Source: Flavobacterium hercynium
GTDB lineage: Bacteria > Bacteroidota > Bacteroidia > Flavobacteriales > Flavobacteriaceae
Direction of reading: 5' to 3'
Length of the DNA stretch: 48,908 nt
Assembly: GCF_002217285.1 (NCBI RefSeq)
Contig: NZ_MUGW01000071.1
Span: 1 to 48,908, forward strand
The position numbers were made by a program, and so were the translations under genes. Below are positions 17,801-25,602 of this stretch, piece after piece. Below the pieces are notes generated by a model. The model had not been told where the DNA came from, ran no database searches, and was given only the letters and a program-made list of their open reading frames with translations. The stretch's first letter is position 1. Every line of letters begins with the position of its first letter.

Positions 17801-18658
17801 TTAAAGAATTTCTTCGCAAGTAAAAACCTCTTTTAAGCGAACGCCTTTTTCGGTATGCTGAACGGTTATAATTTGATTGTGTGCATCATGCTCCAAAAAC
17901 AAGTAATAATTTTTATCTGCTGCTGCGTTTAGAAACTTTTCTTTTTCAGGCATTGTCAATAATGGTCTTGTGTCGTAACCCATAACGTAAGGCAATGGAA
18001 GATGTCCTGCAGTTGCTAATAAATCGGCACAAAAAACAATGGTTTTATCCTGATATTGAATATGTGGAATCATTTGTTTTTCGGTATGACCATCGACGTA
18101 GTAAATTCCAAAGTTTAATTCTTCAGAAAATGCAAAATCACTTTCGGAACGTTTTATAAAATTTAATTGACCGCTTTCCTGCATCGGCAAGATATTTTCA
18201 GATAAAAAAGATGCTTTTTCACGTACATTAGGTTTTGTTGCCCATTCCCAATGATTCTCGTTGCTCCAGTATTTAGCATTTTTAAAAGCAGGCTCATAAC
18301 CTGTTTTGTCTGAATTCCACTGTACACTTCCACCACAATGATCAAAATGCAGATGCGTCATAAAGACATCTGTAATATCATCACGATGAAAACCATATTG
18401 AGCCAATGATTTATCTATAGAATGTGATCCCCAAAGTGAATAATATCCAAAAAACTTGTCAGATTGCTTGTCTCCCATTCCAGTGTCAATCAAAATCAAC
18501 CGATTATTGTCTTCAATCAAAAGGCAACGAGCTGCAATATCAATTAAATTATTAGCGTCGGCAGGATTTGTTTTATTCCAAATGGTTTTGGGCACTACGC
18601 CAAACATAGCACCACCATCTAACTTAAAATTTCCTGATTCTATTGGGTAAAGTTTCAT
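17801..18658 (-). CDS. MBL-fold metallo-hydrolase
   Basis: The 285-residue enzyme has the metallo-beta-lactamase signature THLHFDHCGG, with metal ligands H102, H104, D106 and H107, a further His in YVDGHTEKQM, and an Asp in FCADLLATAGH. DTGMG (58-62) is the usual strand before the active site. The overall pattern is close to AHL-lactonase/AttM-like hydrolases, but such enzymes also include esterases and lactonases of unknown substrate, so only the fold and di-zinc hydrolase activity are supported. There is no signal peptide, so it is cytosolic. A perfect -7 box lies 24-31 bases upstream, and the gene is monocistronic. Confidence 0.88.
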   Translation of the reverse strand: MKLYPIESGNFKLDGGAMFGVVPKTIWNKTNPADANNLIDIAARCLLIEDNNRLILIDTGMGDKQSDKFFGYYSLWGSHSIDKSLAQYGFHRDDITDVFMTHLHFDHCGGSVQWNSDKTGYEPAFKNAKYWSNENHWEWATKPNVREKASFLSENILPMQESGQLNFIKRSESDFAFSEELNFGIYYVDGHTEKQMIPHIQYQDKTIVFCADLLATAGHLPLPYVMGYDTRPLLTMPEKEKFLNAAADKNYYLFLEHDAHNQIITVQHTEKGVRLKEVFTCEEIL

Positions 18659-18681
18659 ACGTTTTATTTATTATCTTAAAA

Positions 18682-18689
18682 CAAAGCTA
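18682..18689 (-). promoter_or_regulatory. -7 promoter element of the MBL-fold gene
   Basis: On the minus strand this reads TAGCTTTG, an exact TAnnTTTG match, 24 bases from the start codon. No -33 TTG at standard spacing was found. Confidence 0.5.
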
Positions 18690-18872
18690 GGGAATTGGAT
18701 TTCCTTATGCTAAAATTTCTATTCAAAACTGAATAGCAGCATAGATCACCAAATTTGTTTTCAACGTTAAATTAACTTAAAAATTACCGCATTAGTTTAT
18801 CAAAATAACTTCTATCTATTTTAACATTTGTTATATTAATCACAACCATTATGGAAAAAGGTTTTTAAGTCG

Positions 18873-18880
18873 TATCTTTG
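18873..18880 (+). promoter_or_regulatory. -7 promoter element of the suf operon
   Basis: TATCTTTG is an exact match to TAnnTTTG. It places the transcript start near 18887 and leaves an unusually long leader of about 100 bases before sufA, against roughly 20 bases for other genes here. Confidence 0.55.
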
Positions 18881-18911
18881 CAGATAATTTAATTTCAACA
18901 TTGAAAAACAG

Positions 18912-18964
18912 CACTTTAAAATGTAATAATTTAATTACTCCCTTTTAGATGCTGCTTTAAAGTG
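18912..18964 (+). promoter_or_regulatory. Inverted repeat in the suf operon leader
   Basis: CACTTTAAA (18912-18920) and TTTAAAGTG (18956-18964) can pair across a 35-base loop in the 5' leader of sufA. An ATG directly followed by TAA (18920-18925) lies at the end of the left arm. A regulatory role is possible but not shown. Confidence 0.35.
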
Positions 18965-18990
18965 GAAAGAAAAAACAAATCCTAAAAACA

Positions 18991-19320
18991 ATGATAAAAG
19001 TTTCTGATACAGCCAAAAAGAAAATCATCGATTTAATGACAGATGATGGTTTTGATGCCGCTAGCGACTATGTAAGGGTAGGCGTAAAAAGTGGTGGTTG
19101 CTCTGGTTTGTCTTATGATTTGAAATTTGACAAAACCAAAGGTGACGACGATAAAATATTTGTAGACAACGACATAACAATTGCAGTCGAAAAAAAATCA
19201 TTCCTTTATTTAGCCGGAACAATTCTTGAATTCTCTGGCGGATTAAACGGAAAAGGGTTTGTTTTCAACAATCCAAATGCAAGTAGAACTTGTGGTTGCG
19301 GAGAATCATTCTCACTATAA
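18991..19320 (+). CDS. sufA: A-type iron-sulfur carrier protein, HesB/IscA family
   Basis: The 109-residue product is a HesB/IscA/SufA-type carrier. The three conserved cysteines are C37 in GGCSGL and C101 and C103 in the C-terminal CGCGESF motif; together they bind a nascent Fe-S cluster in transit from the SufBCD scaffold to apoproteins. Length and motif spacing match the family. It is the first gene of the suf operon, 74 bases before sufB, with a promoter box about 110 bases upstream. No IscR or SufR-type regulator gene is visible nearby. Confidence 0.93.
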   Translation: MIKVSDTAKKKIIDLMTDDGFDAASDYVRVGVKSGGCSGLSYDLKFDKTKGDDDKIFVDNDITIAVEKKSFLYLAGTILEFSGGLNGKGFVFNNPNASRTCGCGESFSL

Positions 19321-19394
19321 AACAATTATAATGATGGCAAAGCTAAAGCACCCGAAATTGTGCTTTAGTTTTTAAATCTTTCAATATAAAAAAA

Positions 19395-20843
19395 ATGTCA
19401 AAATACACTGAAGACGATTTAAAAATCGAACTCGAGAACAAAGAATACGAATACGGTTTTTATACCAATATAGAATCGGAGACGTTTCCTATTGGCTTAA
19501 ATGAAGACATTGTTCGTGCAATTTCTCTAAAAAAAGAAGAACCGGAATGGATGACCGAATGGCGTATTGAAGCTTTTCGTGCATGGAAAGAAATGATTGA
19601 ACCGGAATGGGCAAATGTTCATTATACAAAACCGGATTTTCAGGCTATTTCATACTATTCTGCTCCAAAACAAGTAGATCCAAATAAAACTTTAGACGAC
19701 GTAGATCCCGAACTTTTAGAAATGTACAAAAAGTTAGGAATCTCTGTAGACGAGCAAAAAATGATGAACAATGTCGCAATGGATATTGTTGTCGATTCTG
19801 TTTCTGTAGCTACAACGTTCAAAAAAACACTAGCTGAAAAAGGAATTATTTTCTGTCCAATTTCAGAAGCTATAAAAGAGCATCCTGAGTTGGTTCGTAA
19901 ATATTTAGGAACTGTTGTACCTCAAAAAGACAACTTTTATGCAGCTCTAAACTCTGCTGTTTTCTCTGACGGAAGTTTTTGTTATATTCCAAAAGGCGTT
20001 CGTTGCCCAATGGAACTTTCAACTTACTTTAGAATCAATCAGGCAGGAACAGGACAATTCGAAAGAACTTTGGTTATTGCTGATCAAGGAAGTTATGTTT
20101 CTTATTTGGAAGGATGTACAGCTCCAAGCCGTGACGAAAATCAATTGCACGCTGCTGTAGTTGAACTAATCGCTTTAGACGATGCTGAAATTAAATATTC
20201 TACCGTTCAAAACTGGTTCCCTGGAAACAAAGAAGGAAAAGGTGGTGTATACAACTTCGTAACAAAGAGAGGTTTATGCGAAACTAACGCAAAAATTTCA
20301 TGGACTCAGGTAGAAACCGGTTCAGCTGTAACATGGAAATATCCATCTTGTGTATTAAAAGGAGACAATTCAGTAGGAGAATTTTATTCAATTGCTGTTA
20401 CTAATAATTTCCAACAAGCAGATACAGGAACTAAAATGATCCATTTAGGTAAAAACACTAAATCGACTATTATTTCTAAAGGTATCTCTGCTGGTAAATC
20501 ACAAAATAGTTACCGAGGATTAGTGCAAATTAGTCCGCGTGCTGACAATGCAAGAAACTTTTCGCAATGTGATTCTCTTTTAATGGGTAATAATTGTGGT
20601 GCACATACTTTCCCTTATATCGAAAGTAAAAATCCATCAGCAAAAATAGAACACGAAGCAACTACAAGTAAAATTGGAGAAGATCAGGTTTTCTATTGTA
20701 ACCAAAGAGGTATTCCAACTGAGAAAGCGATTGCCTTAATTGTAAACGGTTTCAGTAAAGATGTATTGAACAAACTGCCAATGGAATTTGCTGTTGAAGC
20801 TCAAAAATTATTAGAGATTTCTTTAGAAGGATCTGTAGGTTAA
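19395..20843 (+). CDS. sufB: Fe-S cluster assembly scaffold protein SufB
   Basis: This 482-residue protein is full-length SufB. Family blocks include DIVVDSVSVATTFKKTLAEK, NSAVFSDGSFCYIPKGVRCP, YLEGCTAPSRDENQLHAAVVE, GGVYNFVTKRGLCE, and a C-terminal beta-helix with QCDSLLMGNNCGAHTFPYIE and EHEATTSKIGEDQVFYCNQRGI. SufB forms the SufBC2D complex in which sulfur from SufSE is assembled into Fe-S clusters. It lies between sufA and an FMN reductase gene that starts eight bases after its stop. Nothing is missing or truncated. Confidence 0.97.
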   Translation: MSKYTEDDLKIELENKEYEYGFYTNIESETFPIGLNEDIVRAISLKKEEPEWMTEWRIEAFRAWKEMIEPEWANVHYTKPDFQAISYYSAPKQVDPNKTLDDVDPELLEMYKKLGISVDEQKMMNNVAMDIVVDSVSVATTFKKTLAEKGIIFCPISEAIKEHPELVRKYLGTVVPQKDNFYAALNSAVFSDGSFCYIPKGVRCPMELSTYFRINQAGTGQFERTLVIADQGSYVSYLEGCTAPSRDENQLHAAVVELIALDDAEIKYSTVQNWFPGNKEGKGGVYNFVTKRGLCETNAKISWTQVETGSAVTWKYPSCVLKGDNSVGEFYSIAVTNNFQQADTGTKMIHLGKNTKSTIISKGISAGKSQNSYRGLVQISPRADNARNFSQCDSLLMGNNCGAHTFPYIESKNPSAKIEHEATTSKIGEDQVFYCNQRGIPTEKAIALIVNGFSKDVLNKLPMEFAVEAQKLLEISLEGSVG

Positions 20844-20851
20844 TTTGTAAG

Positions 20852-21340
20852 ATGGAAAATAAAAAAGTAATCATTTTAGGTTCATCCAGAAAAAACGGAA
20901 ACACAACCCGAATTGTGGATGAAATTTCTAAAGAAACCGAAATAGATGTAATTAATTTAAGTGACTACAATATCTCTTATTATGATTACGAAAGCAAAAA
21001 CAGAGAAGATGATTTTTTTCCTTTAATAAAAGGGATCATCGAAAATTATGACACGCTGATTTTTGCAACGCCAATATACTGGTATAATATGAGTGGAATC
21101 ATGAAGGTTTTCTTTGATCGTATCTCGGATTTAATCCGAATTGAAAAAGAAACCGGAAGAAAACTTAGAGGAAAAAAAATTGGCGTGATATCAAATTCAC
21201 ACGACAATCAAATTGAAGATAGTTTTTACATTCCGTTCATAAAATCAGCCGATTATTTAGGCCTGGAATATTTAGGACATTCGCATTTTAATGCCAACAT
21301 CTTAAACCAAACAACAAAAATAGAATTGACATTTATATAA
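20852..21340 (+). CDS. NAD(P)H-dependent FMN reductase / flavodoxin-like protein in the suf operon
   Basis: The 162-residue protein has the flavodoxin-like fold of NADPH-dependent FMN reductases: the N-terminal phosphate-binding loop GSSRKNGNT (9-17), the strand-loop ATPIYWYNMSGIMKVFFDR (about 74-92), and KKIGVISNS (about 109-117). It probably binds FMN and reduces flavins, quinones or similar acceptors with NAD(P)H. The tight spacing (8 bases after sufB, 12 before sufC) makes co-transcription near certain. Electron supply to Fe-S assembly or iron reduction is an attractive idea, but it is inferred from position only. Confidence 0.85.
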   Translation: MENKKVIILGSSRKNGNTTRIVDEISKETEIDVINLSDYNISYYDYESKNREDDFFPLIKGIIENYDTLIFATPIYWYNMSGIMKVFFDRISDLIRIEKETGRKLRGKKIGVISNSHDNQIEDSFYIPFIKSADYLGLEYLGHSHFNANILNQTTKIELTFI

Positions 21341-21352
21341 AATAAAAAAACA

Positions 21353-22099
21353 ATGTTATCAATAAAAAACCTCCACGCCTCAATTGGTGATAAAGAGATC
21401 CTAAAAGGAATTAATATAGAAGTTAAAGCGGGTGAAGTTCATGCTATCATGGGACCAAACGGTTCTGGTAAAAGTACCCTTTCGGCTGTAATTGCCGGAA
21501 ATGAAAACTACGAAGTTACAGACGGAGAAGTTTTCCTTGACGGAGAAGATCTTGCTGATTTAGCTCCTGAAGAAAGAGCACATAAAGGTGTTTTCCTTTC
21601 ATTTCAATATCCTGTAGAAATTCCTGGAGTAAGCGTTACCAACTTCATGAAAACAGCAATTAATGAAACACGTAAAGCAAACGGACAGGAAGAAATGCCA
21701 GCTAACGAAATGCTAAAAGTTATTCGTGAGAAATCTGAATTATTAGAAATCGATCGTAAATTTTTATCACGTTCTTTAAACGAAGGTTTCTCTGGTGGTG
21801 AGAAAAAAAGAAACGAAATTTTTCAGATGGCAATGCTAGAACCAAAATTAGCTATTCTTGATGAAACTGATTCTGGTCTTGATATCGATGCTTTAAGAAT
21901 TGTTGCTAATGGTGTAAACAAACTAAAAAGCGAGAAAAACGCAATTATCGTTATCACACACTACCAACGTTTGTTAGATTATATCGTTCCGGATTTCGTT
22001 CACGTTTTATACAACGGTAGAATCGTAAAATCAGGAGGAAAAGAATTGGCTTACGAACTGGAAGAAAAAGGATACGACTGGATTAAGGCGGAGAACTAA
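21353..22099 (+). CDS. sufC: Fe-S cluster assembly ATPase SufC
   Basis: The 248-residue ABC-type ATPase has Walker A GPNGSGKST (35-43), the SufC-specific signature FSGGEKKRNE, Walker B with LAILDETDSGLD, and an H-loop TH in IVITHYQRLLDYI. It is soluble and drives conformational changes of SufB and SufD during cluster assembly. Length and motifs are typical. In this operon sufC and sufD are not adjacent: a 500-base cassette with a four-helix-bundle gene separates them, starting immediately after the sufC stop. Confidence 0.97.
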   Translation: MLSIKNLHASIGDKEILKGINIEVKAGEVHAIMGPNGSGKSTLSAVIAGNENYEVTDGEVFLDGEDLADLAPEERAHKGVFLSFQYPVEIPGVSVTNFMKTAINETRKANGQEEMPANEMLKVIREKSELLEIDRKFLSRSLNEGFSGGEKKRNEIFQMAMLEPKLAILDETDSGLDIDALRIVANGVNKLKSEKNAIIVITHYQRLLDYIVPDFVHVLYNGRIVKSGGKELAYELEEKGYDWIKAEN

Positions 22100-22103
22100 A
22101 AAA

Positions 22104-22129
22104 GTCTGAAAGTCGCAAGTCATAAAGTC
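22104..22129 (+). repeat. Left arm of inverted repeat flanking the four-helix-bundle cassette
   Basis: This 26-base arm is built of spaced AGTC units and begins five bases after the sufC stop. Its reverse complement aligns with 22588-22612 at about 20 of 25 positions with one gap. Confidence 0.7.
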
Positions 22130-22154
22130 AAAAGTTAGAAATCAGAATAAAATA

Positions 22155-22523
22155 ATGGGTAAGTTTAATTCTTTCGAAGAAATTAATTCTTGGAAAAAAT
22201 CAAGAATCTTTAACAAAAGAATTTATCTGATTACTGAAAATACTAATTTTCAAAAAGACTTTGATTTTGTTAGACAAATAAGACGAGCATCACTTTCCAT
22301 ATCATCAAATATTGCAGAAGGCTTTGAGAGAAACACAGACAAAGAGTTTATTTACTTTTTATATGTAGCAAAAGCATCAGCAGGAGAAGTTAGATCTCAA
22401 CTGTATTTAGCATTTGATCTGGGATATATTATTAAAGAAGAATTTGAAATACTTTTAGAATCGGTAACAGAAATATCGAAACTTTTAAGTGGTTTTATTA
22501 AATACTTAAGTCAAAAGTCATAA
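22155..22523 (+). CDS. Four-helix-bundle protein (23S rRNA intervening-sequence / S23 family)
   Basis: This 122-residue protein has the hallmarks of the four-helix-bundle (S23/IVP, TIGR02436) family: SWKKSRIFNKRIYLIT near the N-terminus, FDFVRQIRRASLSISSNIAEGFERN (about 36-60), and FIYFLYVAKASAGEVRSQLYLAFDLGYI. Related proteins are encoded in intervening sequences of 23S rRNA in Leptospira and Coxiella, and as isolated genes in many Bacteroidota. The molecular function is unknown. Here it interrupts the suf operon between sufC and sufD and is enclosed by complementary AGTC/GACTTT arms. Its stop codon lies within a smaller hairpin (22515-22542). Confidence 0.9.
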   Translation: MGKFNSFEEINSWKKSRIFNKRIYLITENTNFQKDFDFVRQIRRASLSISSNIAEGFERNTDKEFIYFLYVAKASAGEVRSQLYLAFDLGYIIKEEFEILLESVTEISKLLSGFIKYLSQKS

Positions 22524-22555
22524 AGTATTTTACTTTAGACTTCAACTTTTGAAGT
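22515..22555 (+). repeat. Nested hairpins at the 3' end of the four-helix-bundle gene
   Basis: AAGTCATAAAGTA (22515-22527) pairs with TACTTTAGACTT (22531-22542), with one unpaired base. The palindrome ACTTCAA-ctt-TTGAAGT (22539-22555) overlaps it. The gene's stop codon (22521-22523) is in the first arm. Confidence 0.6.
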
Positions 22556-22587
22556 TTGAAAAAATTGTCGACAATCGTCAGTCTTTC

Positions 22588-22612
22588 GACTTTCGACCTT
22601 CGACTTTAAGAC
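22588..22612 (+). repeat. Right arm of inverted repeat flanking the four-helix-bundle cassette
   Basis: This arm of GACTTT/CGAC units ends 11 bases before the sufD start. It is complementary to 22104-22129, so the two arms could pair across about 460 bases of the suf mRNA. Confidence 0.7.
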
Positions 22613-22623
22613 AAAAAAAAACA

Positions 22624-23940
22624 ATGGATTTAAAAGAAAAATTAGTATCGTCTTTTATGGCTTTTGAAGAGCGTGTTGATGTGCATTCAGATTTGCATGA
22701 CATTCGTACAAATGCCTTAAAAAACTTCGAAAATAAAGGTTTTCCAACCAAGAAAGAAGAAGCCTGGAAATATACATCACTAAACGCCATCTTAAAAAAT
22801 GACTTTACGGTTTTTCCTAAGCAGGAAAATGCAATTGAATTTAATCAGGTAAAAAAATACTTTTTACATGAAATTGACACCTATAAATTAGTTTTTATTG
22901 ACGGTGTTTTCAGTTCGCATTTGTCTTCTACAACACACGACGGAATCGATGTTTGCTTAATGTCATCGGCATTGACCAAACCAAAATATAAAATGATTAT
23001 TGACACCTACTTCAATCAAATTGCAAGTAAAGATGAAAGTTTGACTTCGTTGAATACTGCTTTTGCTTCTGAAGGTGCTTTTATCAATATTCCAAAAAAG
23101 AAAGTAGCCGATAAACCTATCGAAATCATGTATTTCTCTACAGGAACGGAAGCTGCTTTAATGGTTCAGCCGAGAAACCTAGTAATCATTGGTGAAAACT
23201 CGCATGTTCAGATTATTGAGCGTCACCAAAGTTTGAATGAAAATCCTGTTTTAACCAATTCTGTTACAGAGATTTTTGCTCAAAAACGTGCTATTGTTGA
23301 TTATTACAAAATTCAAAACGACAACAGCGAAGCGAATTTAATAGACAATACTTACGTTTCACAACAACAAGAAAGTCACGCTTCTGTACATACGTTTTCA
23401 TTTGGAGGAAACCTTACTCGTAACAACTTAAACTTTTATCACTTTGGTGAAAGATTGACAAGTACGCTTAACGGAATCACAATTTTAAATGACAAACAAC
23501 ACGTTGATCATTATACTTTGGTAAATCACGCAACGCCAAATTGCGAGAGTTTTCAAGATTATAAAGGAATTTTCTCTGATCGCTCAACAGGCGTTTTCAA
23601 CGGAAAAGTTTTGGTAGAAAAAGAAGCTCAAAAAACAAACGCTTTTCAAAAAAGCAATAACATTTTATTGAGTGATAAAGCAACTATCAACGCAAAACCA
23701 CAATTAGAAATTTTTGCTGATGATGTAAAATGTTCTCACGGTTGTACGGTTGGACAGCTAGATGAAACAGCAATGTTCTACATGCAGTCACGCGGAATTC
23801 CTAAAAAAGAAGCTAAAGCTTTATTGATGTACGCATTCTCAAATGCTGTTATCGAAAGCATCAAAATACCGGAATTAAAACAAAGAATTACTAAAATCAT
23901 TGCCGTGAAATTAGGTGTGAATTTAGGATTTGATTTGTAG
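22624..23940 (+). CDS. sufD: Fe-S cluster assembly protein SufD
   Basis: The 438-residue protein is SufD, the SufB-related partner in the SufBC2D scaffold: N-terminal NFENKGFPTKKEEAWKYTS, a beta-helix core, and C-terminal KCSHGCTVGQLDETAMFYMQSRGI. The start at 22624 (MDLKEKLVSSF) is preferred. An open frame continues 25 codons upstream, but those codons translate the AGTC/GACTTT repeat and are not part of the family. The gene closes the first suf transcription unit and is followed by a strong terminator. It lies downstream of the four-helix-bundle cassette, which would have to be read through or processed for its expression. Confidence 0.95.
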   Translation: MDLKEKLVSSFMAFEERVDVHSDLHDIRTNALKNFENKGFPTKKEEAWKYTSLNAILKNDFTVFPKQENAIEFNQVKKYFLHEIDTYKLVFIDGVFSSHLSSTTHDGIDVCLMSSALTKPKYKMIIDTYFNQIASKDESLTSLNTAFASEGAFINIPKKKVADKPIEIMYFSTGTEAALMVQPRNLVIIGENSHVQIIERHQSLNENPVLTNSVTEIFAQKRAIVDYYKIQNDNSEANLIDNTYVSQQQESHASVHTFSFGGNLTRNNLNFYHFGERLTSTLNGITILNDKQHVDHYTLVNHATPNCESFQDYKGIFSDRSTGVFNGKVLVEKEAQKTNAFQKSNNILLSDKATINAKPQLEIFADDVKCSHGCTVGQLDETAMFYMQSRGIPKKEAKALLMYAFSNAVIESIKIPELKQRITKIIAVKLGVNLGFDL

Positions 23941-23960
23941 TTAAGTTCTACCTAAAAATT

Positions 23961-24002
23961 AAAAAGTTCGCAAAGGTTTATATTAATCTTTGCGAACTTT
24001 TT
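23961..24002. terminator. Bidirectional terminator between sufD and the serine hydrolase gene
   Basis: The 15-base arms (23961-23975 and 23988-24002), with core GTTCGCAAAG / CTTTGCGAAC, are perfectly complementary around a 12-base loop, with A and T runs at the ends so that it works on both strands. Confidence 0.85.
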
Positions 24003-24031
24003 CTTTTATATCCAATCAATTTTTGTTGAAA

Positions 24032-25381
24032 TTATTTCTTTACCGAAGCAATAACCTCTTTCAAAAACCCATTAAAATCAAATCCCTGATTATCATCACG
24101 CAGTCCCATTCTAACAATTACCATATCCATAGATGGAATAATCGCAACCATTTGACCTTGATATCCGCTGCAATAATACATATCGCGAGGAACATCGGGA
24201 AACTTCCCTCCTGCATTTAACCAAAATTGAGCTCCATATTTTCCGTCAGAAGTGTTAGTTGGAGTTGCCGTATATTTTACCCAGTTTTCATCGAGAATTT
24301 GCTCTCCATTCCAATTTCCTTTATTTAAATATAGCAAACCAAACTTTGACCAATCCCTTGCTGTTGCCCATCCATACGATGAACCTACAAAAGTTCCTGT
24401 CATATCCTGTTCCACAATCATAGAATTCATTCCGATCTTGTCGATTACGGCGCTGTACCAAAAATCAAGATATTCCTGGTGGTTTTTAAATTGTCTTTTT
24501 AAAATTAGGGATAATAAATTGGTTGTTCCTGACGAATAATTCCAATGCGTGTTAGGCTTAAATTGAGCAGGTTTATCCAATTGTACTTTTCCCATATCTT
24601 CTGCCTGAAAAAGCATCTTGGTCGCATCGCAAATTTTACTGTAATTCTCCTCCCATTCCAAACCAGAATTCATGTGTAATAAATCGTTTATGGTAATATT
24701 TTTACGATCATCATTTTGCCATTCAGCAATAGGAGCAGGTTTATAAATGTCTATTTTTCCTTGTTTGGCTAAAACTCCAAAAGCAGAACTTGTAATGCTT
24801 TTTGTCATAGACCAACCTAGAATTTTACTGTCTTTATTGAAGTTCTTATCATATTGCTCTGCTATCAATTTGTTTTTATACAAAACCACAACAGCACGTG
24901 TTCTTTTTCCTATTCCATCTGTTTTGTCAAAAGCATTGTCAACCGCTTTCTTTAATTTAGTGTAATCAACTGTAGAGAACAACGAATCTTTTGGCTCATT
25001 ATTTCCAAAAGGAAATGGTAAATTATTCTCTGCTTTTGTTCTTTTAGGAAGTAAATAAGGTTTTGAAATATCAAAATCGTCATTGATTAACGTTGCACCT
25101 AAACCTTCTCTATAAACCGCTTTTCGTTCTTTTAATCCATACACAGTTGAAGTTGCAAATTTCCCTGCCTCATCGACAGCATTCGATGCCAGATCAATCA
25201 TTTTAATATCATTGTCCGTTTTTTCAATTAACGCTACAGGGCGATTATCTAAAAAATGCCCAGACGCAACACTCTTTGCAGAGAAACCGGAAATCAAATC
25301 TAATTTGGGATACGTCGTAAATCCGAAGTATAAAAATGCAACAACTAAAACAAGAACAAGTAATTTTAGAATTTTTTTCAT
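24032..25381 (-). CDS. Serine hydrolase, beta-lactamase family (class C-like)
   Basis: The 449-residue protein has an N-terminal membrane anchor or signal (MKKILKLLVLVLVVAFLYFG) and a penicillin-binding/class C beta-lactamase-like domain. The nucleophile motif is SMTK (S191, K194), followed by NDLLHMNSGLEW and a Tyr motif YSS (Y282, in place of YSN); the third motif is probably in CSGYQGQM near the C-terminus. Such enzymes include esterases, D-aminopeptidases and peptidoglycan hydrolases; the substrate cannot be told. It faces sufD convergently and separates the two suf units without an evident functional link. Confidence 0.88.
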   Translation of the reverse strand: MKKILKLLVLVLVVAFLYFGFTTYPKLDLISGFSAKSVASGHFLDNRPVALIEKTDNDIKMIDLASNAVDEAGKFATSTVYGLKERKAVYREGLGATLINDDFDISKPYLLPKRTKAENNLPFPFGNNEPKDSLFSTVDYTKLKKAVDNAFDKTDGIGKRTRAVVVLYKNKLIAEQYDKNFNKDSKILGWSMTKSITSSAFGVLAKQGKIDIYKPAPIAEWQNDDRKNITINDLLHMNSGLEWEENYSKICDATKMLFQAEDMGKVQLDKPAQFKPNTHWNYSSGTTNLLSLILKRQFKNHQEYLDFWYSAVIDKIGMNSMIVEQDMTGTFVGSSYGWATARDWSKFGLLYLNKGNWNGEQILDENWVKYTATPTNTSDGKYGAQFWLNAGGKFPDVPRDMYYCSGYQGQMVAIIPSMDMVIVRMGLRDDNQGFDFNGFLKEVIASVKK

Positions 25382-25569
25382 AGACCTAAAAGTTATTTTT
25401 ACTGCAAGATAATTAATTTATCCTCACGATATTATAAGGCAATTTAGAATTAAAACCCACATAATTCATGAAAGGGATTTAAATAGTATCAAATCAATAT
25501 TTAATCAGTCAATTGATGGTACTATAAAAGGAAATTATAGAATAGCAACATAAAACAATTTTGTTTTAG

Positions 25570-25577
25570 TACTTTTG
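25570..25577 (+). promoter_or_regulatory. -7 promoter element of the sufS unit
   Basis: TACTTTTG matches TAnnTTTG exactly, 25 bases before the sufS start. No -33 TTG is visible at standard spacing. It supports separate transcription of the second suf group. Confidence 0.55.
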
Positions 25578-25602
25578 TAAATAGATTTTTTCTAAATAAG
25601 AC

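Larger units (their letters stand above)
18659..18990. other. Divergent promoter region and suf leader
   Basis: No gene. It holds TAGCTTTG on the minus strand for the metallo-hydrolase, TATCTTTG on the plus strand for sufA, and about 100 bases of suf leader with an inverted repeat at 18912-18920 / 18956-18964. Confidence 0.6.

Noticed and set aside
17801..18658. Naming the MBL-fold enzyme an AHL lactonase
   Set aside because: The HxHxDH motif and general pattern fit, but no substrate-specific residue was identified, so only the fold-level call is given.
22100..22620. AGTC/GACTTT repeats considered as a small CRISPR array
   Set aside because: Units are irregular in length and spacing, there are no unique spacers of constant size, no cas genes, and the two sides are inverted relative to each other.
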